Positions 34,577 to 41,999 of a stretch of 64,000 nucleotides of DNA are shown in pieces (position 1 is the first letter of the stretch; every line of letters begins with the position of its first letter). The DNA lies in the NCBI GenBank assembly GCA_041661865.1, contig JBAZTO010000011.1, forward strand, positions 1-64,000, written 5' to 3'. The position numbers were made by a program, and so were the translations under genes. This stretch comes from JBAZTO01 sp041661865. GTDB taxonomy: Bacteria > Planctomycetota > Phycisphaerae > SM23-33. The notes under the pieces were generated by a model, which made no database searches, had not been told where the DNA came from, and was given only the letters and a program-made list of their open reading frames with translations.

Positions 34577-35176
34577 CTACTTTGAGGCCGACATATCCTC
34601 GATGGTTCGTTGCGACAGGACGCTCTCGGGCCGGGTGACGGTCAGGTCGCCGCCGAGGCCCGCCCACGAGTCCCGCTTCTTGATCAGCAGCCAGCGGTAC
34701 CGGCCGGACTTGTCGGCCGCCGTGCGGATCAGGGCGTACGCACCCTTGAGCTTGACGCCATCGAGATGGATTTCCACCTGTCCCTCGTCGAGGCACTGTT
34801 CCATCGGCATCTCGTGCCCCTGATCGTCGGCCTTGATGTTGCGGTAGTGCCCGGCATCCCAGACGATGACCGCGCCGGCCCCATACTGGCCTTCCGGAAT
34901 GACCCCCTCGAAGGACGCGTACTCCAGCGGGTGGTCCTCGGTGGGCATGGCCAGGCGTTTGTCGGCCGGGTTGGTGGAGGGGCCCTTGGGCACCGCCCAG
35001 CTCTTGAGAACCCCGCCGACCTCGATGCGGAAGTCGTAGTGCAGGCTGGTGGCCCGGTGTTTCTGGACGACAAAGATGCCGCTTGGCTTGCCGGCAGGGG
35101 CCTCCGCGCCCGCCGGTTCGGGCGTCTTGCCGAATTGGCGCTTCCGGCGGTAGGTGTCGAGAGTCTTCTTGGTCAT
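34577..35176 (-). CDS. Stand-alone LigD 3'-phosphoesterase domain protein
   Basis: This 199-residue protein equals the N-terminal phosphoesterase domain of bacterial DNA ligase D, which trims 3' ends during non-homologous end joining. Conserved motifs are FVVQKHRATSLHYDFRIE, LKSWAVPKGPS, HPLEYASFEGVIPEGQYGAG and WLLIKKRD. Ligase and polymerase domains are missing, as in several bacteria and archaea that have a free phosphoesterase. AAGGA precedes the ATG. Neither ku nor a ligase gene is nearby. Confidence 0.93.
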   Translation of the reverse strand: MTKKTLDTYRRKRQFGKTPEPAGAEAPAGKPSGIFVVQKHRATSLHYDFRIEVGGVLKSWAVPKGPSTNPADKRLAMPTEDHPLEYASFEGVIPEGQYGAGAVIVWDAGHYRNIKADDQGHEMPMEQCLDEGQVEIHLDGVKLKGAYALIRTAADKSGRYRWLLIKKRDSWAGLGGDLTVTRPESVLSQRTIEDMSASK

Positions 35177-35578
35177 TGGAGCGATCCTTCCCGCACCATC
35201 ATACGGGCTTTGACGAAACCAGGCAGGCCCAAAGCCGGAAAATGGTCAAGGCAAACGCATCTAAGGGGATCTAACAAAACGACGTTCTGTGGCTACGATG
35301 ATGTTGCATTATGAATCAAGAATCAACCAAGTGGCGTTGTAGTGTTAGGGACTCTAACAAAACGTAGCATGGGCATCTTGCCCATGAGTATCACGGGCGT
35401 CCCATCCGTGCAAATTCAGAATAACATGGCCAAGATGGCCATGCTACTCGCGGGCGAGACGCCCGTGCTACGGCGTTCTGTTAGACCCCCTCAGAAGGGT
35501 ATTGGGAGCATAAGGGGCCCCTGACCCCTTGCACAGCTATGCACTACACGGGGAAGGCACGGAGGGTCTATCTTATGT
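35177..35578. other. Repeat-rich gene-free region
   Basis: This stretch has no gene. It holds a hairpin TGTTAG..CTAACA at 35343-35359, a MITE-like element (35353-35485, listed separately) and another TCTAACAAAACG motif at 35272-35283. Base composition turns visibly AT-richer here and stays so up to about 39.3 kb. Confidence 0.5.
35353..35485. mobile_element. MITE-like element with TCTAACA(A/G)AACG terminal inverted repeats
   Basis: The left end TCTAACAAAACGTAGCA and the right end, whose complement reads TCTAACAGAACGCCGTAGCA, form terminal inverted repeats. Inside are three further palindromes: CATGGGCATCTTGCCCATG, a GGCCAAGATGGCC unit, and CGGGCGAGACGCCCG, a relative of the ACAGGCGAGACGCCTGT family. 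No coding capacity is present, so mobility would depend on an enzyme encoded elsewhere. Confidence 0.6.
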
Positions 35579-35654
35579 GGACAGTACAAGAATGTCTGTA
35601 CATGTCCTCATTTTCAATTTTTGCTTGTACATTCCGGCCCTTGTGCATTATCCT
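35579..35654 (+). promoter_or_regulatory. Putative promoter/operator region of the polysaccharide cluster
   Basis: An imperfect inverted repeat, GGACAGTACA (from 35579) and TGTACATGTCC (to 35607), lies upstream of a candidate promoter. That promoter has TTGTAC (35625-35630) and TATCCT (35649-35654), spaced by 18 bases. Three G/TGTACA motifs occur in this region. It could control the NusG-like gene at 35888; this is a reading of sequence only. Confidence 0.4.
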
Positions 35655-35704
35655 CTCGGCGTTTCTTGTGTCGCGGGATCTGTGGGTTAAATAACGCGGG
35701 AGAT

Positions 35705-35806
35705 TCAGGCTTCATGTAAGTGACAAGCACGGAGTGCGCGCTTGGTCAGGGGTTTGCCCTCCTTCTTCTTCTTCTTCTTCTTCTTCATTTTTCCGCCATT
35801 GACCAT
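35705..35806 (-). CDS. Candidate 33-residue poly-lysine mini-protein
   Basis: On the minus strand GGAGG lies six bases before the ATG at 35806. The frame starts MVNGGKM, continues with eight lysines coded by AAG repeats, and ends in KRALRACHLHEA. The AAG run is a trinucleotide microsatellite on the DNA. The strong ribosome-binding site argues for translation, but the peptide has no recognisable family and may be a chance frame. Confidence 0.35.
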   Translation of the reverse strand: MVNGGKMKKKKKKKKEGKPLTKRALRACHLHEA

Positions 35807-35887
35807 CGCTTGCCTCCGCACCAGCAAAATATGTGCGTTGTGACAGGGTGTGCAGAGTAAGGGAATAAGTGCGTAAGGGGTATTGTC

Positions 35888-36457
35888 GTGATTGATCGGG
35901 CAGTGCCGGGCGGTCTTGGCGGGACGAACAAGCGATTCATGGGATGTCTCGGAGAAGGCGAGGATCCCCAGCGGCTGTGGTATGCCGCGCAGGTGCGTTA
36001 TCGGCACGAAAAGCTTGTGGGTCAGATCATGGAGCAGCGGGGAGTTGACTATTGGCTTCCGTTGCTGGAACGTCGCTCAAAATGGCCGGACAGGTGGGTC
36101 ACCATATATGAGCCCCTGTTTCGGGGCTACATATTCATCCATCAGCCAACGGACAATATGGTGGACGTGGTCAGTGCGCGCGGTGTGGTTCAGCTTGTTG
36201 GCCTGAGCGGCCGGCCGTCGCCTATCCCTTTCTCGGAGCTAAAGAATGTGGAGAAGGCGATCTGTAGCAGTCTCGCATATGACCCGTATCCCGGACTGTA
36301 CCCAGGAGTGACGGTGGAGGTTGTCAGGGGGCCGCTACAGGGATGTCGGGGAATTCTCACGAAAAAGGACAAGAAGCATCGAATCGTGATTGAAGTCAAG
36401 CTCATCGGCCAGGCGGTGGTACTGGACATTGAGGCTGTCGATGTCCAGCCCGTGTGA
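35888..36457 (+). CDS. NusG-family transcription antiterminator (specialised paralogue)
   Basis: This 189-residue protein has an NGN domain (LWYAAQVRYRHEKLVGQIM, then FRGYIFIHQP) and a KOW domain (GVTVEVVRGPLQGCRGILTK). It is shorter than housekeeping NusG and sits at the head of a polysaccharide gene region. Such placement is typical of the RfaH/UpxY/LoaP paralogues that help polymerase through long surface-polysaccharide operons. The GTG at 35888 follows AAGGGG; an ATG at 35939 is an alternative. No ops-like element could be identified. Confidence 0.88.
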   Translation: MIDRAVPGGLGGTNKRFMGCLGEGEDPQRLWYAAQVRYRHEKLVGQIMEQRGVDYWLPLLERRSKWPDRWVTIYEPLFRGYIFIHQPTDNMVDVVSARGVVQLVGLSGRPSPIPFSELKNVEKAICSSLAYDPYPGLYPGVTVEVVRGPLQGCRGILTKKDKKHRIVIEVKLIGQAVVLDIEAVDVQPV

Positions 36458-36615
36458 CAGAGGTAAAGGGCCGTCTCGATGGTGATCTTGACTTTGTAGA
36501 TGAAGGGAGGTGATTCTTACTGATCTGAGGCTTACAATGGCGTTTAAATGTTAGTCTCGCGAGATCACAATGCCCGTTAAATCCGATGTCATGCGATTTC
36601 AAGGAGAATGTTCTT

Positions 36616-36918
36616 ATGCTGAAAACAAAAGTGATTGGGGTAGTTGCGACTATAGTATGCACTGTTGCGTCCTTCACTGTGGCCCACCACGCAAAGGCCG
36701 TCACTTGCTACGCCCAAACTCAAAGCTGTACGGGCAACTGCCCAGAGGGCTACTCTTGTGTCAAGACTCCGAGTACTCTCGGCAACATGTCTTCAAGCTG
36801 TAGTGAGAGGGAATACACTTCGGCGGGGGGCCACTGTGGTGGTTGCATATCAAGTGGTGGAATTCCCGATGTGCCGTGCGGGCAACCAAAGGTGACGTTT
36901 GATTCAGCCTGCTGGTGA
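36616..36918 (+). CDS. Secreted cysteine-rich small protein
   Basis: This 100-residue precursor has a signal peptide (MLKTKVIGVVATIVCTVASF, ending near HHAKA). The mature part of about 72 residues contains nine cysteines (CYAQTQSCTGNCPEGYSC, SSC, GHCGGC, VPC, SACW), enough for four disulfides. AAGGAG lies nine bases before the ATG at 36616. No homologous family is recognised. It is followed by a strong hairpin and then by two envelope-type genes (LolA-like and DUF1573), all in AT-richer DNA than their surroundings. Confidence 0.75.
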   Translation: MLKTKVIGVVATIVCTVASFTVAHHAKAVTCYAQTQSCTGNCPEGYSCVKTPSTLGNMSSSCSEREYTSAGGHCGGCISSGGIPDVPCGQPKVTFDSACW

Positions 36919-36930
36919 TAGTGGACTTCA

Positions 36931-36959
36931 GGCGGAGCGGGTGTTCAACCCGCTCCGCC
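36931..36959 (+). terminator. Strong hairpin after the Cys-rich gene
   Basis: A perfect 12-bp stem, GGCGGAGCGGGT pairing with ACCCGCTCCGCC around a GTTCA loop, starts 12 bases after the stop codon. The following bases are not T-rich. It may therefore be an mRNA-stabilising or partial terminator structure that raises the small protein's level over the genes downstream. Confidence 0.55.
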
Positions 36960-37029
36960 GGGGCAAAGGGAGCAATAATCGGAAGGTCAGCCGAAGCAAC
37001 ACATTCTGATGTCAACCGAGGATATCGAG

Positions 37030-38193
37030 ATGGGATCTAATGTCAGAAATGCTATTGTAAGCGTGCCCATGGCTGCAATACTCTGTCTGAGTTGCTGCGC
37101 AAGGGCAGATACGCTTGATTTGGTATTTGAACATTTGAGGGCCAATTATTCCCGGGTGCCACCACTCCATTTTCGGGCATTAGAAACAACGGAGATCATG
37201 TGGGCTGACGGAAATAAGAGATCATCTGGAAGGTATGAGTATTGGCAAGAGGGGAACATGTACCGTGTTGATTACGAGCGGAGGGATTCTAGCCTCGACA
37301 AAAGTAGCCATGAAGTGCAATTGGCTTATGATGGGCGACGTACACAATGGTACGACAATAACGGTAATATCCTGCGTTATCAACGGAAAGCATATATAAG
37401 CACTCCGAGTTTTCCGCCAAATCCAGCCGTATACCCTGCCAGATTCTGTCAAAACTTCATATCGAACTACCAACTGGGGCGGCAGTTGCAGGTTCAGGAA
37501 CTCGCGGACGAGTCATTGTGGAACTCGATCAGAGCACACGCATTCTTGTCTTCGGAGACAGATCCCGAAGGAAGAATTATGGTCGACATAGAGTGTCCTG
37601 CTGGTAGTCGAGTTAGCTTGTGCAGGGTGTGGATCGATAAGGACGTCGGATGGATGCCTGTTCGAGTGGACGAGTTAGGAAAGCAAGGGGAACTGTTGAC
37701 CTCAACACGAATTAAAGATTGGCTGACGACCAATAGCGATGGCAAGATAATGTATTGGCCCAGAACGATTGAATATGAAGAGCATCCTAACCCTAGAACA
37801 ACTGTGAGACTTACATCCGTTACGGAGGAACTGACATGTGGCGGCAGCATCGAACCTGATGTGTTCCAGTTGGATGTTACAAAGGCGGTCTTGGTGTGGG
37901 ATGATGATATCGAAATGGCGTTGAAGCGACCCGCTGAAGCACTTCGCCCACAGTTCGAGAAGAGTATCGCTCGAATTGGAGAAGAACAGCGACTACAGAG
38001 CAAGTCACGGTTTGCCGCGCCAACAACTGAGCCTCAGCGTGATGTAATAGGCGGCACAAGTGTTGGAGAAGGCCAAGCAGACTATTGGCGATGGCTCACT
38101 TGCAGCTTAGCGGCGGTTATCGTCGTCGGTATCGTCCTTGCATGGAGGTGGCTCTTCAAACGTGGCGTGAGAAGGCAAGGGAAAGCATTGTGA
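37030..38193 (+). CDS. Exported, C-terminally anchored protein of unknown function
   Basis: This 387-residue protein has an N-terminal signal peptide (MGSNVRNAIVSVPMAAILCL, Cys-Cys-Ala-Arg-Ala cleavage region). A beta-rich domain at about 25-290 (RYEYWQEGNMYRVDYERR, QLAYDGRRTQWYDNNGNIL) recalls the LolA/LppX-like fold used to hold lipids. A C-terminal membrane segment (WLTCSLAAVIVVGIVLAWRW) with a basic tail follows. GAGG precedes the ATG at 37030. It lies between the Cys-rich secreted protein and a DUF1573 protein. The fold suggestion is by pattern only. Confidence 0.7.
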   Translation: MGSNVRNAIVSVPMAAILCLSCCARADTLDLVFEHLRANYSRVPPLHFRALETTEIMWADGNKRSSGRYEYWQEGNMYRVDYERRDSSLDKSSHEVQLAYDGRRTQWYDNNGNILRYQRKAYISTPSFPPNPAVYPARFCQNFISNYQLGRQLQVQELADESLWNSIRAHAFLSSETDPEGRIMVDIECPAGSRVSLCRVWIDKDVGWMPVRVDELGKQGELLTSTRIKDWLTTNSDGKIMYWPRTIEYEEHPNPRTTVRLTSVTEELTCGGSIEPDVFQLDVTKAVLVWDDDIEMALKRPAEALRPQFEKSIARIGEEQRLQSKSRFAAPTTEPQRDVIGGTSVGEGQADYWRWLTCSLAAVIVVGIVLAWRWLFKRGVRRQGKAL

Positions 38194-38208
38194 GGGGAGG
38201 TAATTAGT

Positions 38209-39255
38209 ATGTGCGGATTGAAAAGGAAGATACAGGTAATTATTGGTGGGATGATGATCGGAGGCATTGCAGGAGTTTCAGTCTATACTGTTCTTGCATC
38301 TCTACCGGCTGTTGTGGTTGTTGAAAGGCATGAAGAGGCGGTGATTCAAGCGGGGATACCTGTGGCAGATGAGTTTGTTCTCTCGAACCCGCTGCATGAG
38401 CCGGTGACGATAACCGATATAAAATCATCATGCTCGTGTGCCTCCGTAACCTTGTCTGCAAAGGAGATACCTCCAAAGGGTTTAGTCAATGCCACGATAG
38501 TAATCAAGGGAGCACGGGGAACGAACAGTTTGGCAGTCGATGCAATAATAACGGGCCACGGCTGTTGGACAACCAGAACGACTCAGTTCATGCTAAAGAC
38601 TAGCGCCAGAGCTGAGCGAGCTATAGCTCTTGATGGCGAGATGCCTCTTCAATTGGGAACTCATGAAGTGGGCGAGAAAGTCGCTCTGGGAACCATAAAA
38701 GTACACCGGGGGAAATATCCGGTAGATTTTGACGCGGTGAAATGGGGATGTGACGATGAGTATATTAAAGTCCGTTATAATGCCGGCTTGCAGGTGGGAG
38801 AAGGTCTAGTTACTGTGACGTCCGAGTCTCCCGCGCCCATTGGAGCGATACGCAGCATTCTGACTGTGACCCTCTGGAAGGATGGCCGCCAAGTGGCGAG
38901 TCCTGAGTATGTACCGATCGATTACACTCTAGTTGGACCTGTCATCGCCGCGCCCAAATCAATCTTATTTGGGCCTTTAGTTCCTGGCGAAAGCGAAGAA
39001 AAAACCATACGAATAGGCGACAGGTCTTTTGAAGGCACTTCATGTGAAGTACGGTCCATTCTTTGGCGAGGAAGCGATTGTGTGAAAGTGAGTACTGTGA
39101 AGAGAGGGCAAACTGTCATGCTGACATTCACGGGCAACGAAGTAGCTGGCATAGCGAAGGGAGCAGTCATCATAACTGCGCTATATGATGGCAAGACATA
39201 CACGATTCGTGTGCCTTGCTTGGGCTATAGTTGTGGGCAAGATGGGATGCGATGA
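38209..39255 (+). CDS. DUF1573-domain membrane-anchored protein
   Basis: This 348-residue protein has an N-terminal hydrophobic anchor (VIIGGMMIGGIAGVSVYTVL). A DUF1573 module follows with the hallmark NPLHEPVTITDIKSSCSCAS, an immunoglobulin-like domain with a CxC pair found in planctomycetes and Bacteroidetes. A second beta-sandwich region runs from about 200 to the end. AGGGGAGG lies seven bases before the ATG. It is 15 bases downstream of the anchored protein, so the two are surely co-transcribed. DUF1573 has no established biochemical role. Confidence 0.85.
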   Translation: MCGLKRKIQVIIGGMMIGGIAGVSVYTVLASLPAVVVVERHEEAVIQAGIPVADEFVLSNPLHEPVTITDIKSSCSCASVTLSAKEIPPKGLVNATIVIKGARGTNSLAVDAIITGHGCWTTRTTQFMLKTSARAERAIALDGEMPLQLGTHEVGEKVALGTIKVHRGKYPVDFDAVKWGCDDEYIKVRYNAGLQVGEGLVTVTSESPAPIGAIRSILTVTLWKDGRQVASPEYVPIDYTLVGPVIAAPKSILFGPLVPGESEEKTIRIGDRSFEGTSCEVRSILWRGSDCVKVSTVKRGQTVMLTFTGNEVAGIAKGAVIITALYDGKTYTIRVPCLGYSCGQDGMR

Positions 39256-39282
39256 CGTATGTATGTGATTCGCAGAGGCATC

Positions 39283-39375
39283 ATGTGTACTGTACGGGTT
39301 CCGCCTGAACTGGTCGCGATCCCAATTCCGACTGAACCAGTACACCTTGAGTTCATGACCTGTGGGTGTCCGTGA
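39283..39375 (+). CDS. Candidate 30-residue peptide overlapping the GT4 start
   Basis: A short frame starting MCTVRVPPELVAIPIP and ending FMTCGCP stops at TGA (39373-39375). This gives a GTGA overlap with the probable GTG start of the glycosyltransferase. GAGG lies five bases upstream of its ATG. It may be a small leader gene that couples translation to the glycosyltransferase, or a chance frame. Confidence 0.3.
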   Translation: MCTVRVPPELVAIPIPTEPVHLEFMTCGCP

Positions 39376-40514
39376 AGATCGGCATCAACTTCCAATCCAA
39401 GGATACCTGCTATTCCGGCGTCGAGCGTTATTCGCTTGGGCTGATCGGGGCCATGGCGGAGTTTGCGCCTCGGCACCAGTACGTTATCTTTACAAACCGT
39501 TCCCAGGCTGTTCGTGAACAGGTCATCGCCAGAGATAATGTCGTCATCAGGCAGTCCGTCTACCCGAACTCGCGAGTGTTTCGAATTGCATGGGAGCATC
39601 TTGTCCTGCCAGGGCTGGCGCGGGATGAAGGGCTGGACGTACTGCACTGCCCCAATTATGTGTGCCCGCTCCGATCGTCCGTGGTGCCGTGCGTGGTGAC
39701 ATGCCATGACACGATTGCTTTGGATCATCCGGAGTGGTGCCAGCCATCAAACGCCTTCTACTACAAACTTGTGCTGAAGGCGACGGCGAACCGGGCTGCT
39801 TGTGTCGTGGCCGTGTCCCGGCATTCGGCCGAGGATGTCCGGCGACGACTGGGGATCGCCTCGGAAAGAGTTCGCGTCGTCTATCCCGGTCTTGACTCCG
39901 GCTTCAATTCTCAGCTCGGTGAGAAGGATCGTTCCAGGATACGCTCCACATACCACCTGCCAGAGCGCTATCTTCTGTACGTCGGCAACATCGAGCCCAG
40001 GAAGAATCTACCCGCGCTGCTCAAGGCGTACCGAATACTTCGGGAGCGCAAACTCCCACACAAGCTGGTCCTTGTGGGACAGAGGACGTGGCGGTCGAGC
40101 AATGTGTTGGAGCAAGTACGACGGACTGGAGGATCGGAGGGTATCATTCAGCTCGGCTACGTGCCGCAGCCGGACCTGCCTGGGATATACCAGCTAGCCG
40201 ATCTCTACGTGTGTCCCTCCCTGCATGAAGGGTTTGGCTTTCCGCCCCTTGAAGCGATGGCGAGTGGAATCCCCGTGCTTTCATCAGGCGGAGGGGCGCT
40301 GGCCGAGACCTTGGGCGACGCAGCGTATCCTATTGATCCTGCCGATCCATCAGCCATCGCCGCCGGCGCAATCTGCCTTTTGACGGATCAGGAGACCAGA
40401 AGAGAGTGCATACGAAGAGGGATCGAGCGAAGCCGGATGTTTCGATGGGAATTAGCGGCGCAACAATTGCAGGCCATTTATCGCGAAGTGGTCTCGTCCC
40501 CCAAAGCAGGGTGA
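39372..40514 (+). CDS. GT4-family glycosyltransferase
   Basis: This 380-residue protein has the GT-B fold of glycosyltransferase family 4. It has an N-terminal Rossmann half with GVERYSLGLIGAM and VVTCHDTIALDHPEW. The nucleotide-sugar half has RYLLYVGNIEPRKNLPALL and the E-x7-E type motif CPSLHEGFGFPPLEAMASG. It probably adds a sugar to a lipid-linked oligosaccharide. The GTG at 39372 (MKIGINFQ) overlaps a short upstream frame; a GTG at 39366 is also possible. GC content is back to the level of the rest of the genome from about here. Confidence 0.9.
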   Translation: MKIGINFQSKDTCYSGVERYSLGLIGAMAEFAPRHQYVIFTNRSQAVREQVIARDNVVIRQSVYPNSRVFRIAWEHLVLPGLARDEGLDVLHCPNYVCPLRSSVVPCVVTCHDTIALDHPEWCQPSNAFYYKLVLKATANRAACVVAVSRHSAEDVRRRLGIASERVRVVYPGLDSGFNSQLGEKDRSRIRSTYHLPERYLLYVGNIEPRKNLPALLKAYRILRERKLPHKLVLVGQRTWRSSNVLEQVRRTGGSEGIIQLGYVPQPDLPGIYQLADLYVCPSLHEGFGFPPLEAMASGIPVLSSGGGALAETLGDAAYPIDPADPSAIAAGAICLLTDQETRRECIRRGIERSRMFRWELAAQQLQAIYREVVSSPKAG

Positions 40515-40763
40515 GCGTGGCAAGTGCCCACTTTTTGCGAAGCCGAGGCAGACGTTTATGAGATTACACCATCACTCTGTTGCTGGTGCCGGTGGCTTGG
40601 CCGTTGATACGGACTGTTGTAGCTGCCGTACGCAGTGACCGCAGCCGGCCGATCCGTGAGGATAGGCACTACGCTTCTACATTTCCCGAGCATGCGTGTG
40701 GCGAAACCTGAAGATACCGGCGGCAACAGTCCTGTTCATGGTGCATCTAGGAAACACGCGAGC
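40515..40763. other. Spacer between two glycosyltransferase genes
   Basis: This 249-base spacer shows no terminator or repeat. The open frame of the next gene runs back into it (to 40635), but the conserved GT4 N-terminus begins only at 40764. Confidence 0.4.
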
Positions 40764-41990
40764 ATGAAGTTGGCTTACGTTATGGCGACGTTCCCCTCGC
40801 CGAGCGAGACTTTTGCCCTCCGCGAGATAAGAGCGATGACGCAACGCGGCTGGGACGTCACGGTCTTCGCTGCCCGGCGGCCTGCTGGAACGGCAAGCGG
40901 CATGCCTTGGCCGCGAACGATCTATCGGCCCAGACTGCTATCTGGGGCATCCGTGTCGTCCTTGATCTACCTGATAGCGCACTATCCGCTGGCTTTATGG
41001 CGGCTGGCGCTCCTGATGGCGGCGGTCCTGAAGGAATGCCCCAGGGACTTTATGGTGTTGCTTGCAAACATTCACACCGTGAGCGGTTTTGTCTGTCAGA
41101 TGGATCGTAGCGGCATTGACCACGTTCACGGCTACTTCCTGAGTTGGCCGGCCTGCATCGCAATGGCGATTGCGAAGACAACCAAACGCACAATGAGCCT
41201 CTCCACTCACGCCAGGGATATCTTTGTGGAAGCAGGGGCGGTGAGAGCGAAGGTGGAATTGTCGACGTTCGTCGCATCCTGCACCGAGCAAGGATTGACT
41301 CAACTGAGGGAATGGGTCCCGCCCGGTCAGCACCACAAGCTGCACTTGGTCCGCCATGGGATTGAGCCGTCGTTAGTCTCGCATGGCGTCGGGGGCGAAT
41401 CCCATTTGGAGCAGCACGGTTCGTCCCGTGGAGAGCGGATCCTCTTTGTTGGGCGATTGGTTCCCAAGAAGGGGTTGGAGTATCTGATCGAGGCCTTTGC
41501 AGCCGTTCACGCGAAACGGCCCAGTTGCGTGCTCACGATCATCGGCGACGGCCCCGGCGGCGGCGAGATCAACCGACGTGTCGATTTGCTGGGACTGGGG
41601 GACTGCGTGGAGCTGTGTGGGTGGCGGGATTCGGCGACTGTAGCCGATTACATGCGACGGTCGCTTCTGCTGGCCGTGCCATCGATCATTGACCCCGAGG
41701 GTGACCGCGATGGCGTTCCCAACGTCGTCCTGGAAGCCTTCGCCTGCGGGGCCGTGGTCGTGGCCAGCCGCCTGGACGGCATCGCCGAGGCGGTGAAGAA
41801 CGGCGAAACCGGCGTTCTCGTCGAACCGGGCGACGCGGGGCAACTGGCAGATGCGGTGCTTCGGTTATTTGAAGACGTCGAAACACGTGGACGGCTGGCG
41901 AGCCAGGCCCGAGACTTTGTTGCTCGGCATTATGATCCTCAACGAAACATCGAACACCTGACCGCGCTCTTTGATCAAGCCGTCGCATAG
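40764..41990 (+). CDS. GT4-family glycosyltransferase (colanic/exopolysaccharide type)
   Basis: This 408-residue protein starts MKLAYVMATFPSPSETFALR, which is typical of WcaL/AmsK-type exopolysaccharide transferases. The donor half has RILFVGRLVPKKGLEYLIEA, GDGPGGGEI and PSIIDPEGDRDGVPNVVLEA. The last of these carries the E-x7-E motif in its DGVPNVVLEA form. The ATG at 40764 fits this family start better than the longer frame. It is followed by another glycosyltransferase nine bases downstream. Confidence 0.92.
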   Translation: MKLAYVMATFPSPSETFALREIRAMTQRGWDVTVFAARRPAGTASGMPWPRTIYRPRLLSGASVSSLIYLIAHYPLALWRLALLMAAVLKECPRDFMVLLANIHTVSGFVCQMDRSGIDHVHGYFLSWPACIAMAIAKTTKRTMSLSTHARDIFVEAGAVRAKVELSTFVASCTEQGLTQLREWVPPGQHHKLHLVRHGIEPSLVSHGVGGESHLEQHGSSRGERILFVGRLVPKKGLEYLIEAFAAVHAKRPSCVLTIIGDGPGGGEINRRVDLLGLGDCVELCGWRDSATVADYMRRSLLLAVPSIIDPEGDRDGVPNVVLEAFACGAVVVASRLDGIAEAVKNGETGVLVEPGDAGQLADAVLRLFEDVETRGRLASQARDFVARHYDPQRNIEHLTALFDQAVA

Positions 41991-41999
41991 CGGGTGATT

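Noticed and set aside
36500..36530. A strong ribosome-binding site (GGGAGGTGATTC) suggesting another small gene
   Set aside because: No ATG, GTG or TTG follows at proper distance with a frame longer than a few codons. It may be a decayed start.
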